Positions 31,780 to 41,913 of a DNA stretch of 64,000 nucleotides are shown one piece after another (the stretch's first letter is position 1; every line of letters starts with the position of its first letter). Made by a program: the position numbers and the translations under genes. The notes beneath the pieces were generated by a model. That model was not told the origin of the DNA, ran no database searches, and saw only the letters and a program-made list of their open reading frames with translations. The DNA is from a virus: positions 1-64,000 of the IMG/VR virus record IMGVR_UViG_3300026209_000002; one strand, written 5' to 3'.

Positions 31780-34580
31780 AACAGTTAGATAGAATCCTTA
31801 GTGGTTCATTACAAGTTTCTGGAAGTTCAGGACTTACTGGTTCTCTTTCTGTTGGAGGAGAGGTGAGTGCAACTGGGGCACTTAGTGCTTCTGAATTTGC
31901 TGGTTCAGGTAGTTCATTAACTAATATACCTACTTCTGCGATTGATGGTGAGTTAGGAATTTTTGTAAGAACAGGGTCAGCGTATTCTACTACAAACGAG
32001 TTACAAATAACAGGAAGTGTATATACTTCAGGTGCTATAACTGCAAGTGGTGATATTAGTGGTTCAGTAACTTCAACTGGTTCTTTTGGTAAGTTAGAGG
32101 TTGCTGGTAATTCAACACTTACAGGTGACTTAACACTTGGTGGTAATATACAGATTGGTGATGAGGATAGTGATTCAATAACAATCAACGCAGACTTAAC
32201 CTCTAATCTTATACCAAATGTAGATAGTACATATGATATAGGTAGTACATCCAAATATTGGAGAAATGCTTATATTGATTCATTAACAACTACTGGAAAT
32301 ATTACTACTCAAGGTGATGTGATAGCTGAAAATTATATTGTTAGTTCTTCGGTTACTTATATGACTTCAAGTTACGCAAGTGGTTCAACAATATGGGGTA
32401 ATAGTTTAGATGATTCACATCAAATTACTGGTAGTCTTAATATAACTGGTTCTTCTTCTACTGTTTCTGGAACATTAGCAGTAACTACACCATTAACTTC
32501 ATCTACAGCAATTTATACTAATAATGTACAAAATGGATATCCAACTTCTAATTTATGGCAAAAAAGTTTAGATGGTAGTTATTTTAATAATTTTGATAAT
32601 ACAACTCATGTGAGTGAGATTTTAAGATTTATGTCTGGAGTGTTAAGTCATTCCTTAGATGTAGCAGACGCCGCTCCAAATACAAAAACATTTGCAAGTG
32701 TAGATACTAATGAAACTAATTTAGGTAGTACTGATTCTATTTCTGGATATGTACCAACAAATTATACAGGTTTAAGTAACGCAACTTTAAATTATTTAGT
32801 AGGTAAAGATTGGGCGAGTGTAGGTTCAACAATTTTTAATGGTATTTCGGTATATCACGATAATGGTCCAACTTATTATGTAGATTTTGATTCAAATAGT
32901 GGTGGTTCTACAGCAATTAGTTCTTCAAATGATACAGAACTATTTGGGTTAGGTGGATTATCAAGTGGAGATGCAGCAAACTTTAAAGTTAGAATACATG
33001 CAACACAATCTTTTAGTGATACAGGTAGTATAGCAAATCCATCATCTTCATATACATACACCACACAATCAAGAATGGATTTAACATTAAGTTCATTTGG
33101 AACATCTAATGGAATGAATCTTAACAAATTGATAACAACACAACCAGCAGTCATTCCATCAGCGTATCAAGATGGTAAGTTAGCAGATGTAGGTGGAACG
33201 GATATGACTGGTTCTTTAACACGAAAATATCATGCATCAAATGCTACTTGGACTTCTTTATCATCAAGTGGATATTATAATTTTCATGGTTTGGCAGTAG
33301 GAATAGCAACTGGTTCAAGTACAACATATCAAACTGTAAGTGGAACAGATAAAAATAATTTTTGGGCACCAGTAGATACGATTGATTCTGCAATAGGAAC
33401 TAATACATTAGCAGATGTTGGAACAGCACAAAAAGCATTAACTGCAACATCAAGAAGTTTAAGTGGAGCTCCTTATTTAATAGATGCAACTTATGAAGTA
33501 TCAACAAAAATTACAGGATTGTTTAATCCAATGTATGCAGCATCAACCACATTAGTGGATATGGCAGCATCTTCAGTAGGAGCTGGTAGTGTTTCAATAA
33601 GTGGTGATGTGATTTCAACTAGCGGGGGAACAATTCAGACAAGTGGGAAAGTTTTTCAAAGTGATGGAAGTACTCCAGTAAATAGCGGAGTACCAAGATA
33701 TAATGATATTGCTATAGTTACTGCTTCAGTTAGTTTTGATAGTGGAAATAATGAAAATATAAATCAAACTGGAGTTGGTGATACAACATTTACAGTAGCT
33801 ACAAAGGCAAGAAATAGAAATAGTTCACAATCTACATTAGATACTCAAACTATCACATATCATACCGCAGGTAATTTTGGACAACCTGCCGATAGTGGTA
33901 GTTTAGGAATATATGGTAGAGCACAAGGATATGATGGTGGTAGTTTAACAGGAACAAGTGAAGCATTTACTGGTGAAGATTATAGAATAAAATTATTAGA
34001 TAATGTTACAGCATTTAATGGAACTGCTTGGACTACAACTTATGAGATAAATCAATTAGGAACTTACGATTTACAAGTAAAACCTGGATACTTAGTAGAC
34101 CCAGGTGGTACTTACAGATATTGGTATCCAAATAATTATCATAGTGGTGGAACATATAAATTTTATATACGAAGATTCCAAACAAGTGGAACTAAATCTT
34201 CAATGACAGTTGATGTAGGTAAAACATTAGTGGGTTGGGATACTACAACAAGTGGTGTTGCCGTAGGAATGATATATAAGAGTTCAGCGAGTGGTAGTGG
34301 AGCTTCACCTTTAAGTACTTGTAGATTATATGATGCATCAGCTACAACCGATAATGTGATAGAAACAGGTGTGGCCGCGGATAACTTTAAAAATCCATTT
34401 ACAACGGCAATAGATTTATATGGTAATACAGGTGGAAGTATTAGTAGTACAGAATATACAATGCCAATAAGAAATGCAGATGGTATGATTTTAAATGCAT
34501 CAGATAATGAATTATATGTAATAGTTAGATATAAGGGAGATCAAGCTCCTGTAACTTCAATTACATTAACTTTTAGTTAG
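31761..34580 (+). CDS. Large fibre-like virion protein (939 aa)
   Basis: A 939-aa Ser/Thr/Gly-rich, beta-helical-looking protein that starts 19 nt inside the small Zn-finger gene. The N-terminus (LSGSLQVSGSSGLTGSLSV) is followed by a module also present in the giant fibre: LTGDLTLGGNIQIGDED then a STYDIGSTSKYWRNAYID segment. A second module (YIVSSSVTY, SGSTIWG, HQITGSLNITGS) is shared with the next gene. The C-terminal 650 residues are unique and contain FYIRRFQTSG and YDLQVKPGYL, a plausible receptor-binding or carbohydrate-binding part. No chaperone domain is visible. Likely tail or neck fibre. Confidence 0.65.
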   Translation: MALIGLKQLDRILSGSLQVSGSSGLTGSLSVGGEVSATGALSASEFAGSGSSLTNIPTSAIDGELGIFVRTGSAYSTTNELQITGSVYTSGAITASGDISGSVTSTGSFGKLEVAGNSTLTGDLTLGGNIQIGDEDSDSITINADLTSNLIPNVDSTYDIGSTSKYWRNAYIDSLTTTGNITTQGDVIAENYIVSSSVTYMTSSYASGSTIWGNSLDDSHQITGSLNITGSSSTVSGTLAVTTPLTSSTAIYTNNVQNGYPTSNLWQKSLDGSYFNNFDNTTHVSEILRFMSGVLSHSLDVADAAPNTKTFASVDTNETNLGSTDSISGYVPTNYTGLSNATLNYLVGKDWASVGSTIFNGISVYHDNGPTYYVDFDSNSGGSTAISSSNDTELFGLGGLSSGDAANFKVRIHATQSFSDTGSIANPSSSYTYTTQSRMDLTLSSFGTSNGMNLNKLITTQPAVIPSAYQDGKLADVGGTDMTGSLTRKYHASNATWTSLSSSGYYNFHGLAVGIATGSSTTYQTVSGTDKNNFWAPVDTIDSAIGTNTLADVGTAQKALTATSRSLSGAPYLIDATYEVSTKITGLFNPMYAASTTLVDMAASSVGAGSVSISGDVISTSGGTIQTSGKVFQSDGSTPVNSGVPRYNDIAIVTASVSFDSGNNENINQTGVGDTTFTVATKARNRNSSQSTLDTQTITYHTAGNFGQPADSGSLGIYGRAQGYDGGSLTGTSEAFTGEDYRIKLLDNVTAFNGTAWTTTYEINQLGTYDLQVKPGYLVDPGGTYRYWYPNNYHSGGTYKFYIRRFQTSGTKSSMTVDVGKTLVGWDTTTSGVAVGMIYKSSASGSGASPLSTCRLYDASATTDNVIETGVAADNFKNPFTTAIDLYGNTGGSISSTEYTMPIRNADGMILNASDNELYVIVRYKGDQAPVTSITLTFS

Positions 34581-34587
34581 GAATGAT

Positions 34588-36252
34588 ATGGCTCAAATAG
34601 ATTCAGGTTCAAAATCAAGTAGACTCTTAGCGTCAAGAAGATATACACATGATACGCTTACGACTGCTCAAGAGTCATTTACTAATGTACTTGATTTAAG
34701 AGAAGAAGAGATTTATACTCAAGGAAGTTACATTCCTTCGTCTGGATTACCTTTTAGTGGAAGTGCTGATGTTAATCAAACTCATACTGTTAGTGGTTCA
34801 TCTGTATTAAAATATTGGTATAGACATAAACTGACAAAATCAGATACTAATAATGAAGTTTGGTTCTTTTTGGACCCAGCTGGAAGTGATGATGGAGTAG
34901 GTGCTCAGTTGATTAATGATAATCAAGAGGTAAATTTTGTATCACCTAAATATGCAGTATCATCTTTAGCGACCTCTACTGTAGAGGACACCACACCTGG
35001 TTACTTAGCAGTATTATATAAATCAACGGCTGTAAGTCAAAGTGCTCAAACATCATCCTTATCGTCAGGAGATAAAATATCTACCAATGATTATATATTT
35101 GATTATAAAACAGGTGTAGTTCAATTTATGAATTCTTCAGTTGACCCAACTGATAGTCAATATGTTTTTATGTCTGTATATCAATATACAGGAACTACAT
35201 TATCTACAGGTGTTGATATTAGAGGTGATATTTCAGCTTCAAATGCTAAGTTTACTTCAGTAGATATTTCAGGTGGAACAATATCAGCTACTTTATCAGG
35301 GGCGTTATCAAGTTCTGTTCAAATTGAAAGTGATATAAGTGGTTCTTGGCAAGGATATATAACAGGAAGTGGTATTGTATCTGGTTCAGTTCAGATTGAA
35401 GATGATATAAGTGGTTCTTTATCACAAGGACATTTAAGCTCGAAAGTATCAGATATTGTTAGTGGGTCTATTCAATTAGCTTCAGATATAAGTGGTTCAC
35501 TATCGCAAGCCCATTTAAGTTCAAAGATATCTAATATAGTATCTGGTTCTGTTCAGATTGAAGATGATATAAGTGGTTCTTTATCACAAGCACATTTAAG
35601 TTCAAAGATATCTAATATAGTATCTGGTTCAGTCCAAATTGAAAGTGATATAAGTGGTTCTTGGCAAGGATTTATAACAGGAAGTGGTATTGTATCTGGA
35701 TCTTCAATGGCAAGCTCAGCTCAAGGTCAAGTTACACTTACTACAAATGGAGTAGCTGCTTCAGCAGTAGATTTAGGATTACAAACTACTGATTCACCTA
35801 CATTTAGTGGATTAACAGTAGAAGGGGATTTAACAGCACAACAATATATTGTAAGTTCATCTGTAACTTATACTACACAAAGTTTTTCAAGTGGTAGTAC
35901 AATTTTTGGTGATGATATTACAGATACACACCAATTTACTGGGTCTATTAGTATTAGTGGTAGTTATTTGGGTACTTCCTTAGTAAGTGGTTCTGGACAA
36001 GTTGTATCTCTTTTACCAAGTGGAACTATGAGTGGTAGTGCACAACTTCCAAGTGGAACTATGAGTGGTAGTGGTCAACTTCCAAGTGGAGTTATTAGTG
36101 GTTCTTCACAATTATCACAAGGATTTGGTAATATAAGTGGTAGTTTAACTTCAACTGGTTCATTTGGTAAAGTATTAGGTGATGGTTCAGATTTAGAAAA
36201 TTTACCTTCAGACCCATCTTCTATTGCAATGGCTATAGTATTTGGAGGTTAA
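34588..36252 (+). CDS. Fibre-like virion protein with internal ISGS repeats
   Basis: A 554-aa protein. The N-terminal 220 residues form a globular region (LRSRRYTHDTL-like start, KYWYRHKLTKSDTNNEVWFF, DYIFDYKTGVVQFMN) that may be the attachment domain. Residues 243-371 hold five repeats of 24-27 aa built on S-x-Q-I/L-x-x-DISGS. After a segment shared with the preceding gene (QYIVSSSVTY, HQFTGSISISGS) come 11-residue repeats (LPSGTMSGSAQ type) and a TSTGSFGKV end. The repeats suggest a slender shaft whose length can change by recombination. Confidence 0.65.
   Translation: MAQIDSGSKSSRLLASRRYTHDTLTTAQESFTNVLDLREEEIYTQGSYIPSSGLPFSGSADVNQTHTVSGSSVLKYWYRHKLTKSDTNNEVWFFLDPAGSDDGVGAQLINDNQEVNFVSPKYAVSSLATSTVEDTTPGYLAVLYKSTAVSQSAQTSSLSSGDKISTNDYIFDYKTGVVQFMNSSVDPTDSQYVFMSVYQYTGTTLSTGVDIRGDISASNAKFTSVDISGGTISATLSGALSSSVQIESDISGSWQGYITGSGIVSGSVQIEDDISGSLSQGHLSSKVSDIVSGSIQLASDISGSLSQAHLSSKISNIVSGSVQIEDDISGSLSQAHLSSKISNIVSGSVQIESDISGSWQGFITGSGIVSGSSMASSAQGQVTLTTNGVAASAVDLGLQTTDSPTFSGLTVEGDLTAQQYIVSSSVTYTTQSFSSGSTIFGDDITDTHQFTGSISISGSYLGTSLVSGSGQVVSLLPSGTMSGSAQLPSGTMSGSGQLPSGVISGSSQLSQGFGNISGSLTSTGSFGKVLGDGSDLENLPSDPSSIAMAIVFGG
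35314..35700 (+). repeat. Five tandem coding repeats in the fibre gene
   Basis: Units of 72 or 81 bp encode SVQIESDISGSWQG... (short), SVQIEDDISGSLSQ... (long), two more long units, and a final short unit; the order short-long-long-long-short is symmetrical. Copies are nearly identical in DNA (for example AGTGGTTCTTTATCACAAG), which points to recent expansion. Confidence 0.8.
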
Positions 36253-36266
36253 TTTTGAAAAATTTA

Positions 36267-36274
36267 ATATTTAT
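36267..36274 (+). promoter_or_regulatory. ATATTTAT element (candidate late promoter) before 36308
   Basis: Starts 41 nt before ATG 36308 with AGGAAAT at about 36297-36303. Confidence 0.42.
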
Positions 36275-36307
36275 AGTAGAAGAAAAGTGTCTTAATAGGA
36301 AATAATA

Positions 36308-36634
36308 ATGGCAAATACGTTTAAAAATGCAACAGCTACGGTAACTTCAAATACTGCAGATACCTATTTGTATACGACACCATCTGCGACAACTTCAGTT
36401 GTACATGCGGTTTATGTGTCAAATACAGGTTCGGAAACAATTAAAGCTGATTTAAAAGTATTAGATGCATCAGCGTCTACGACTTCTAGTCTTATAACAA
36501 ACGCTATAATTGTACCTGGAAGTACTTTTATATTAGATAAACCAGTTAATTTAGAAACAACAGATTCACTTTGTATACGACCTGATACAGCTAATAGTAC
36601 ACAAGTTGTAGCTTCAATACTACAAATTACTTAG
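36308..36634 (+). CDS. Small virion-like beta-sandwich protein
   Basis: A 108-aa protein starting MANTFKNATATVTSNTADTYLYTTPSA. The pattern of MANTFKN, a Val-His-Ala-Val-Tyr-Val-Ser-Asn strand, IVPGSTFILDKPVNLETTD and a C-terminal SILQIT is shared by small phage proteins near fibre genes, probably single-domain decorations or adaptors. It has its own candidate promoter and SD, suggesting independent, abundant expression. Exact role unknown. Confidence 0.55.
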   Translation: MANTFKNATATVTSNTADTYLYTTPSATTSVVHAVYVSNTGSETIKADLKVLDASASTTSSLITNAIIVPGSTFILDKPVNLETTDSLCIRPDTANSTQVVASILQIT

Positions 36635-36640
36635 AAAGAG

Positions 36641-36648
36641 ATATTTAT
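36641..36648 (+). promoter_or_regulatory. ATATTTAT element immediately before ATG 36654
   Basis: Ends 5 nt before the ATG with no Shine-Dalgarno between; same arrangement as at 31480. Either the element serves downstream genes or the RNA is leaderless. Confidence 0.35.
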
Positions 36649-36653
36649 TTAAT

Positions 36654-36884
36654 ATGGCATATATAGGCAATGACCCAACAACAATGGAAAGAGGAGTATT
36701 TGAATTAAACTCTAACGGTGATTTACAACCTATAGATAGGTATTGGCCTATAAATGACCCAAATTTTGAATTAAGTGAAGATGGACAAGATATTATGTTA
36801 AGAGTGAGCAACTATTTTAAACACGCATATGAAACGAATGGTTTGACAGATGCACAAATTGAGGATCTAACCATATATGGTTAG
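36654..36884 (+). CDS. Small structural protein of the fibre region
   Basis: A 76-aa acidic protein (AYIGNDPTTMERGVFELNSN, YWPINDPNFELSEDG). The AYIGNDPTT start resembles the first residues of many marine phage fibre proteins (for example MAYIGxxP), so it may be an N-terminal attachment unit or a connector encoded separately from its shaft. It is followed 14 nt later by the giant fibre gene. Unknown function. Confidence 0.55.
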   Translation: MAYIGNDPTTMERGVFELNSNGDLQPIDRYWPINDPNFELSEDGQDIMLRVSNYFKHAYETNGLTDAQIEDLTIYG

Positions 36885-36898
36885 GTAGGAGTTAAAGA

Positions 36899-39800
36899 AT
36901 GGCAACAAAAAATATAGTCCCCCGCACTGATGGCGAGGGAAAACTCGGTAAGTCAGGACAACGGTGGGGACAAGGTAATTTTGTAACAGGAAGTTTTGCT
37001 TTTGTTAGTAGTTCTTTAATTCCAGATACAACAGACAGTTATAATTTAGGTTCTGCAGCCAAAGCGTGGAGTAAGTTATATGTAATCACATCTTCAATCG
37101 TATTTGTAGATGGTGAGGGAAGTACTATACAGACACTTACAGCAAATACAACAGGTTTTGCTTTAGGTAATATTAGTGGTTCAGCTATTAGTGGTTCAGG
37201 GTTGATGGTTAATGGTAATGCTAATATTACTGGAGATTTAACTCTTGGTGGAAATATAACAATAGGAGATGCGGAATCTGATTCAATAACTATAACAGCA
37301 GATTTAAGTTCAAGTATAATACCAGATGCAAGTGATTCTTATGATTTAGGTAGTGATTCTAAAAGATGGAATGATTTTTATTTAAGTGGTTCACTTTCAG
37401 CAAGTGGTGGACCAGTAGATATAGATAGTACTACTACAGTTGCGATAGATGCAACTACAACATTGAGTGCAAAAGGTGCTGGTGGAGCATCATTTGGTGA
37501 TGATGTAGGTACTTGGGAATTTGACGGTGCGGGAGCATTATCTGAAACAGGAATGACAACTGTTTCTATAACACCATCCAGTACATTAGATATAGATGCT
37601 GGTGGAGCAGTTACCATAGATGGTTCTGCAATTACTATTGGTGGAGATTCAGATGTAGCTATAGACATGGATGCAAGTACATTTGATGTAGATGCAAGTG
37701 GAGCAATTACTATTGATGGTACATCAGGAATATCAATTGACGCAGCTGCGGCAAGTAATTTATCAACATCAGCAGGATTATTGACATTAAGTGGTAATGC
37801 TGGAGTACAATTAACTGGAAATGTAACTGCTAGTGGACATATAAGTGCAAGTGGTACAATATACGCAGATAATTTTCAATCTGCAGGTGAAGATGTCGGA
37901 GGAATATCATTCGCTGATGATTTAAATATTACAGGAGATATTACAGCAAGTGGAAATATTAGTAGCTCATTAACTTCAACTGGTTCATTTGGTGCAGTTA
38001 CTATGGCAGAAGTTATAGGTAATTGGACAAACGCTGGAAATACAGTAGCAGATTTAGGAACTGTAACAACTGCAGATATTAATGGTGGAACAGTTGATGG
38101 AGCTAATGTTACGGTTGGTAGTGGAAAAACTTTAGATGTAAGTGGTGGTACACTAACCACATCAGCAGCTCAAAAAGAAGCAATTATGGAAGGAGCTGGA
38201 GCCAACATTGATATAGGAGCTTTTGATTTAAGAGCAGCTACAATAACACCAGATGGTTTAACAAGTGGAAGAGTTGTATTTGCAGGAACAAATGGAGTTC
38301 TATCAGACGATAGTGATTTCACTTTTAGTGGAGAGACATTAACAGCGACAAGTCTTAGTTCTACAGCGATAACTGGTAGTACTATAAGTGCGAGTGGAGA
38401 TGTTAGAGCAGCTAATCTTTATGGACAAGTTGCAACAGCAGCTCAAACTAATATTACTTCAATTTATGCTACGGATTTGATTTTAGGAGAAGATTCTCAA
38501 ACTGCTATTGATTTTGGAACAACAAATGAAATACGATTTAATGCTGATAATCAGGTACAGATTAAGATTGCAGATGGAGTAGTACAACCACTTACAGATA
38601 GTGATGTTGATTTAGGTACTTCATCAGTTTATTGGAAAGATGCCTTTATTGATTCAGTAACAACCACAGGTAATGTGAGTGGTTCATTAACTTCAACTGG
38701 TTCATTTGGTAGAGTATCTGCGACTGATATTGATTTAGCTTCCATAAAAGGAAATTGGACAAATGCAGGTAACACAGTAGCAGATTTAGGTACTATCACT
38801 ACAGCAGATATAAATGGTGGTACAATTGATGGAGCAACAATAGCAACATCTGATGTAACTGTAGGTTCAGGTAAAACATTAAATGTAAGTGCTGGTACAT
38901 TAACGACATCAACTGCACAAAAATTAGCTATAGTTGAAGGTGTTGGTGGAGATACAGATATAGGATCTCATGATTTTAGAGCGGCAACATTAACTGCAGA
39001 CGGATTAACAAGTGGTAGAGTTGTATTTGCAGGAACAAACGGAGTATTAAGTGATGATTCAGATTTAACATTTACTGGAGCAACACTTTCAGCAACAAAT
39101 TTAACCACTACAGGAACAATAAAAGATTTTACCCTTGTAAGTGGTAGTTCAGTTTCAACTGGTTCATTTGGAAATTTAACAGTAGTTGGTGGAGTTACAC
39201 AAACAGTATCACCACTTACTTCAGATGGAGCAGCACTTGGAACTACTTCTAAGATGTGGAGTGATTTATTCCTCGCAGATGGTGGAGTAATTAATTTTAA
39301 TAATGGTGATGTAACTCTAACACATAGTTCTAATAAAGTAACATTAGGTGGTGGTGATTTAGATATAGATGGAGCTATGACAATTACAGGAAATATTACT
39401 GGTGATAGCGGTAACATGACAATAGCCGCAAGTGGGGGAGATGTATTAATTGAAGGTTCTACTTTTAGTGGAAATAATGTAACTATTCCAGGTAATTTAA
39501 CGGTACAAGGCGACCAAACAAGTATTTCATCTTCAAATCTTGATGTTGTAGATAAAAATATAACTATAGCAAGTGGAAGTACTACATCAGCGTTAATGGA
39601 CGCAGCTGGTTTAGATTTTGGAGTTGGTGGTACAGTAGCTAATCTTAGATATTGGCATGCACAAACAGCTATTTCTTCAAGTGTTGAGTTTATAGCTAAT
39701 GGAGCAAGATTTGGTTCAACAGTTTCACCTCAAACAAGTGATGGAGCTGCACTAGGTACAACTGCATTACAATGGAGTGATTTATTCTTAGCTGAAGGTG

Positions 39801-41902
39801 CTGTAATTAATTTTGATAACGGAGATGTTACATTAACTCAAACTGGTGATAGTTTAGCAATAGCAGGTGGAGCATTGAGTGTAGTTGGACATATAAGTTC
39901 AAGTGGAACTGTAAGTGCATCAGAAGGTAAGTTTACAACAATAGATATAGATGGTGGTTCAATAACAGGAATTACCGACCTTGTAGTGGCCGATGGTGGT
40001 ACAGGTGCTTCAACATTCACAGATGGTGGAGTATTATTAGGTAGTGGAACAGGAGCAATTACAGCAACAGCCGCACTTGGAGATGGAGAGATGCTTGTGG
40101 GTGATGGTTCAACAGACCCATCAATAGAAAGTGGTGCAACATTAAGAACTTCAATAGGAGTTGGAACTGGTGATTCACCACAATTTACAGCAATAGAATT
40201 AGGACACGCCAGTAATACAACGATAGCCAGATCAGGTGCTGGAGATATTACAATAGAGGGTAATCATATTTATAGAGCAGGTGGTACAGATGTAGCAGTA
40301 GCCGATGGTGGAACTGGAGCAAGTACATTAACTGATGGTGGAGTATTATTAGGTAGTGGAACAAGTGCAATTACAGCAATGGCAGTACTTAGTGATGGAG
40401 AAATGATAGTTGGAGATGGTTCAACTGACCCAGTAGCAGAAAGTGGTGCCACATTAAGAACTTCAATAGGAGTTGGAACTGGTGATGATGTATTATTTGC
40501 AGCTATTAGTGCTAGTGGTGATATAAGTGGCTCATCAACTTCAACTGGTTCGTTTGGTAGAACATCAACAGCTACACTTGATTTAGATAGTATACAGGGT
40601 AATTGGACAAATGCTGGAAACACCGTAGCCGATTTAGGAACTATTACAACCGTAGATATTAATGGTGGAACAATTAATGGTATTACAGATTTAGCAGTAG
40701 CGGATGGTGGAACTGGTGTAAGTACTTTAACCGATGGTGGTGTTCTTTTAGGAAACGGAGCTGGAGCTATTCAAGCTATGGCAGTTCTCACAGATGGTCA
40801 GATGATTGTTGGAGATGGAACAACAGACCCAGTTGCTGAGAGTGGTGCAACATTAAGAACTTCAATAGGAGTTGGAACTGGTGATGATGTTGTTTTCACA
40901 AGTTTAGAAACAAGTGGTAACGTAAGTGGTTCATCAACTTCAACTGGTTCATTTGGTGCGGTTGTAATGAGTGAGGTTATTGGTAACTGGACAAATGAAG
41001 GAAACACAATAGCAGATTTAGGAACTGTAACAACTGCTAATATTGATGGTGGTACTGTAGATGGAACTAATGTAACTGTTGGTTCAGGTAAAACATTAAA
41101 TGTTAGTGCTGGTACATTAACCACCTCAGCCGCTCAAAAAGCTGCGATAGTTGAAGGTGTTGGAGCTAATGTTGATATAGGAGCTTATGACTTCCGAGCT
41201 AACACAGTTATTGCAGACGATTTGACGAGTGGTAGAGTTGTATTTACTACAACAAATGGACAACTTACAGACGATAGTGATTTATCATTTGATACTGCTA
41301 CATTAACAGCTACTAACTTAACCTCTACAGGAACAATAAAAGATTTTGGATTAGTAAGTGGTAGTTCAGTTTCAACTGGTTCTATTGCGAGAATGAAAGT
41401 AATTGATAGAATTGATGTAGGAAATGGTACTTCTACCGAACCATCAATAAACTTTGTTTCAGATGGAGATACAGGATTCTTCTTAGAAAGTGCAGATGAT
41501 ATTGGAGTTTCATTGGGAGCTGTAGAAGAATTTAGATTCGCTAATGGTGGTAACTTTCACGCTGATGCAGATGTCGTAGCGTTTTCATCAACCGTAGCTT
41601 CTGATGCCAGACTTAAAGAAAATGTAGAAGATATATCTTATGGTTTAGGTGATGTCTTACAGTTAAGAGGTGTAGAGTTTGATTGGAAGAAAGAAGGTAG
41701 GGGACACGATATAGGTTTCATAGCCCAAGAAGTTCAGTCTGTAATTCCTGAAATTGTGAAGGAAGTAGATGGATTAAATGGAAAAGAATCACACTTAACT
41801 GTTAATTATGCAGCGGTAGTTCCAGTATTGGTTGAATCAATTAAAACTTTAAAAGAAGAAATAGATAATATTAAAGAAAATTGTAAGTGTTTGAAAAAAT
41901 AA
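36899..41902 (+). CDS. Giant fibre protein with C-terminal S74 intramolecular chaperone
   Basis: A 1667-aa protein, the largest of the window. The shaft is Ser/Thr/Gly/Ala-rich and built of repeated modules: NWTNAGNTVADLG units begin near nt 38020, 38755, 40600 and 40985; VADGGTGASTLTDGG units near 39990, 40290 and 40690. The last 100 residues (nt 41600-41899) are a peptidase S74 domain: ASDARLKENVEDI, FDWKKEGRGHDIGFIAQEV and VNYAAVVPVLVESIKTLKEEI. This chaperone trimerises the fibre and then usually cuts itself off before the Ser of SDxRLK. The protein probably is a long tail fibre or tailspike shaft that contacts the host. Start is ATG 36899 with AGGAG. Confidence 0.85.
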   Translation: MATKNIVPRTDGEGKLGKSGQRWGQGNFVTGSFAFVSSSLIPDTTDSYNLGSAAKAWSKLYVITSSIVFVDGEGSTIQTLTANTTGFALGNISGSAISGSGLMVNGNANITGDLTLGGNITIGDAESDSITITADLSSSIIPDASDSYDLGSDSKRWNDFYLSGSLSASGGPVDIDSTTTVAIDATTTLSAKGAGGASFGDDVGTWEFDGAGALSETGMTTVSITPSSTLDIDAGGAVTIDGSAITIGGDSDVAIDMDASTFDVDASGAITIDGTSGISIDAAAASNLSTSAGLLTLSGNAGVQLTGNVTASGHISASGTIYADNFQSAGEDVGGISFADDLNITGDITASGNISSSLTSTGSFGAVTMAEVIGNWTNAGNTVADLGTVTTADINGGTVDGANVTVGSGKTLDVSGGTLTTSAAQKEAIMEGAGANIDIGAFDLRAATITPDGLTSGRVVFAGTNGVLSDDSDFTFSGETLTATSLSSTAITGSTISASGDVRAANLYGQVATAAQTNITSIYATDLILGEDSQTAIDFGTTNEIRFNADNQVQIKIADGVVQPLTDSDVDLGTSSVYWKDAFIDSVTTTGNVSGSLTSTGSFGRVSATDIDLASIKGNWTNAGNTVADLGTITTADINGGTIDGATIATSDVTVGSGKTLNVSAGTLTTSTAQKLAIVEGVGGDTDIGSHDFRAATLTADGLTSGRVVFAGTNGVLSDDSDLTFTGATLSATNLTTTGTIKDFTLVSGSSVSTGSFGNLTVVGGVTQTVSPLTSDGAALGTTSKMWSDLFLADGGVINFNNGDVTLTHSSNKVTLGGGDLDIDGAMTITGNITGDSGNMTIAASGGDVLIEGSTFSGNNVTIPGNLTVQGDQTSISSSNLDVVDKNITIASGSTTSALMDAAGLDFGVGGTVANLRYWHAQTAISSSVEFIANGARFGSTVSPQTSDGAALGTTALQWSDLFLAEGAVINFDNGDVTLTQTGDSLAIAGGALSVVGHISSSGTVSASEGKFTTIDIDGGSITGITDLVVADGGTGASTFTDGGVLLGSGTGAITATAALGDGEMLVGDGSTDPSIESGATLRTSIGVGTGDSPQFTAIELGHASNTTIARSGAGDITIEGNHIYRAGGTDVAVADGGTGASTLTDGGVLLGSGTSAITAMAVLSDGEMIVGDGSTDPVAESGATLRTSIGVGTGDDVLFAAISASGDISGSSTSTGSFGRTSTATLDLDSIQGNWTNAGNTVADLGTITTVDINGGTINGITDLAVADGGTGVSTLTDGGVLLGNGAGAIQAMAVLTDGQMIVGDGTTDPVAESGATLRTSIGVGTGDDVVFTSLETSGNVSGSSTSTGSFGAVVMSEVIGNWTNEGNTIADLGTVTTANIDGGTVDGTNVTVGSGKTLNVSAGTLTTSAAQKAAIVEGVGANVDIGAYDFRANTVIADDLTSGRVVFTTTNGQLTDDSDLSFDTATLTATNLTSTGTIKDFGLVSGSSVSTGSIARMKVIDRIDVGNGTSTEPSINFVSDGDTGFFLESADDIGVSLGAVEEFRFANGGNFHADADVVAFSSTVASDARLKENVEDISYGLGDVLQLRGVEFDWKKEGRGHDIGFIAQEVQSVIPEIVKEVDGLNGKESHLTVNYAAVVPVLVESIKTLKEEIDNIKENCKCLKK
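41600..41899 (+). other. Peptidase S74 (endosialidase-type chaperone) domain
   Basis: Coding part for residues 1568-1667 of the giant fibre; begins SDARLKEN, the predicted self-cleavage point being Ala1567|Ser1568, and ends with a long helix (VESIKTLKEEIDNIKEN). Confidence 0.85.
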
Positions 41903-41905
41903 CTT

Positions 41906-41913
41906 ATATTTAT
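41906..41913 (+). promoter_or_regulatory. ATATTTAT element (candidate late promoter) before 41948
   Basis: ATATTTATAT 42 nt before ATG 41948, with TTAGGAG in the leader. Confidence 0.45.

Noticed and set aside
37378-41124. Several minus-strand frames of 60-149 codons opposite the giant fibre
   Set aside because: They follow the repeat structure of the fibre (Pro/Val/Ala-rich shadow text) and have no SD or family-like sequence.
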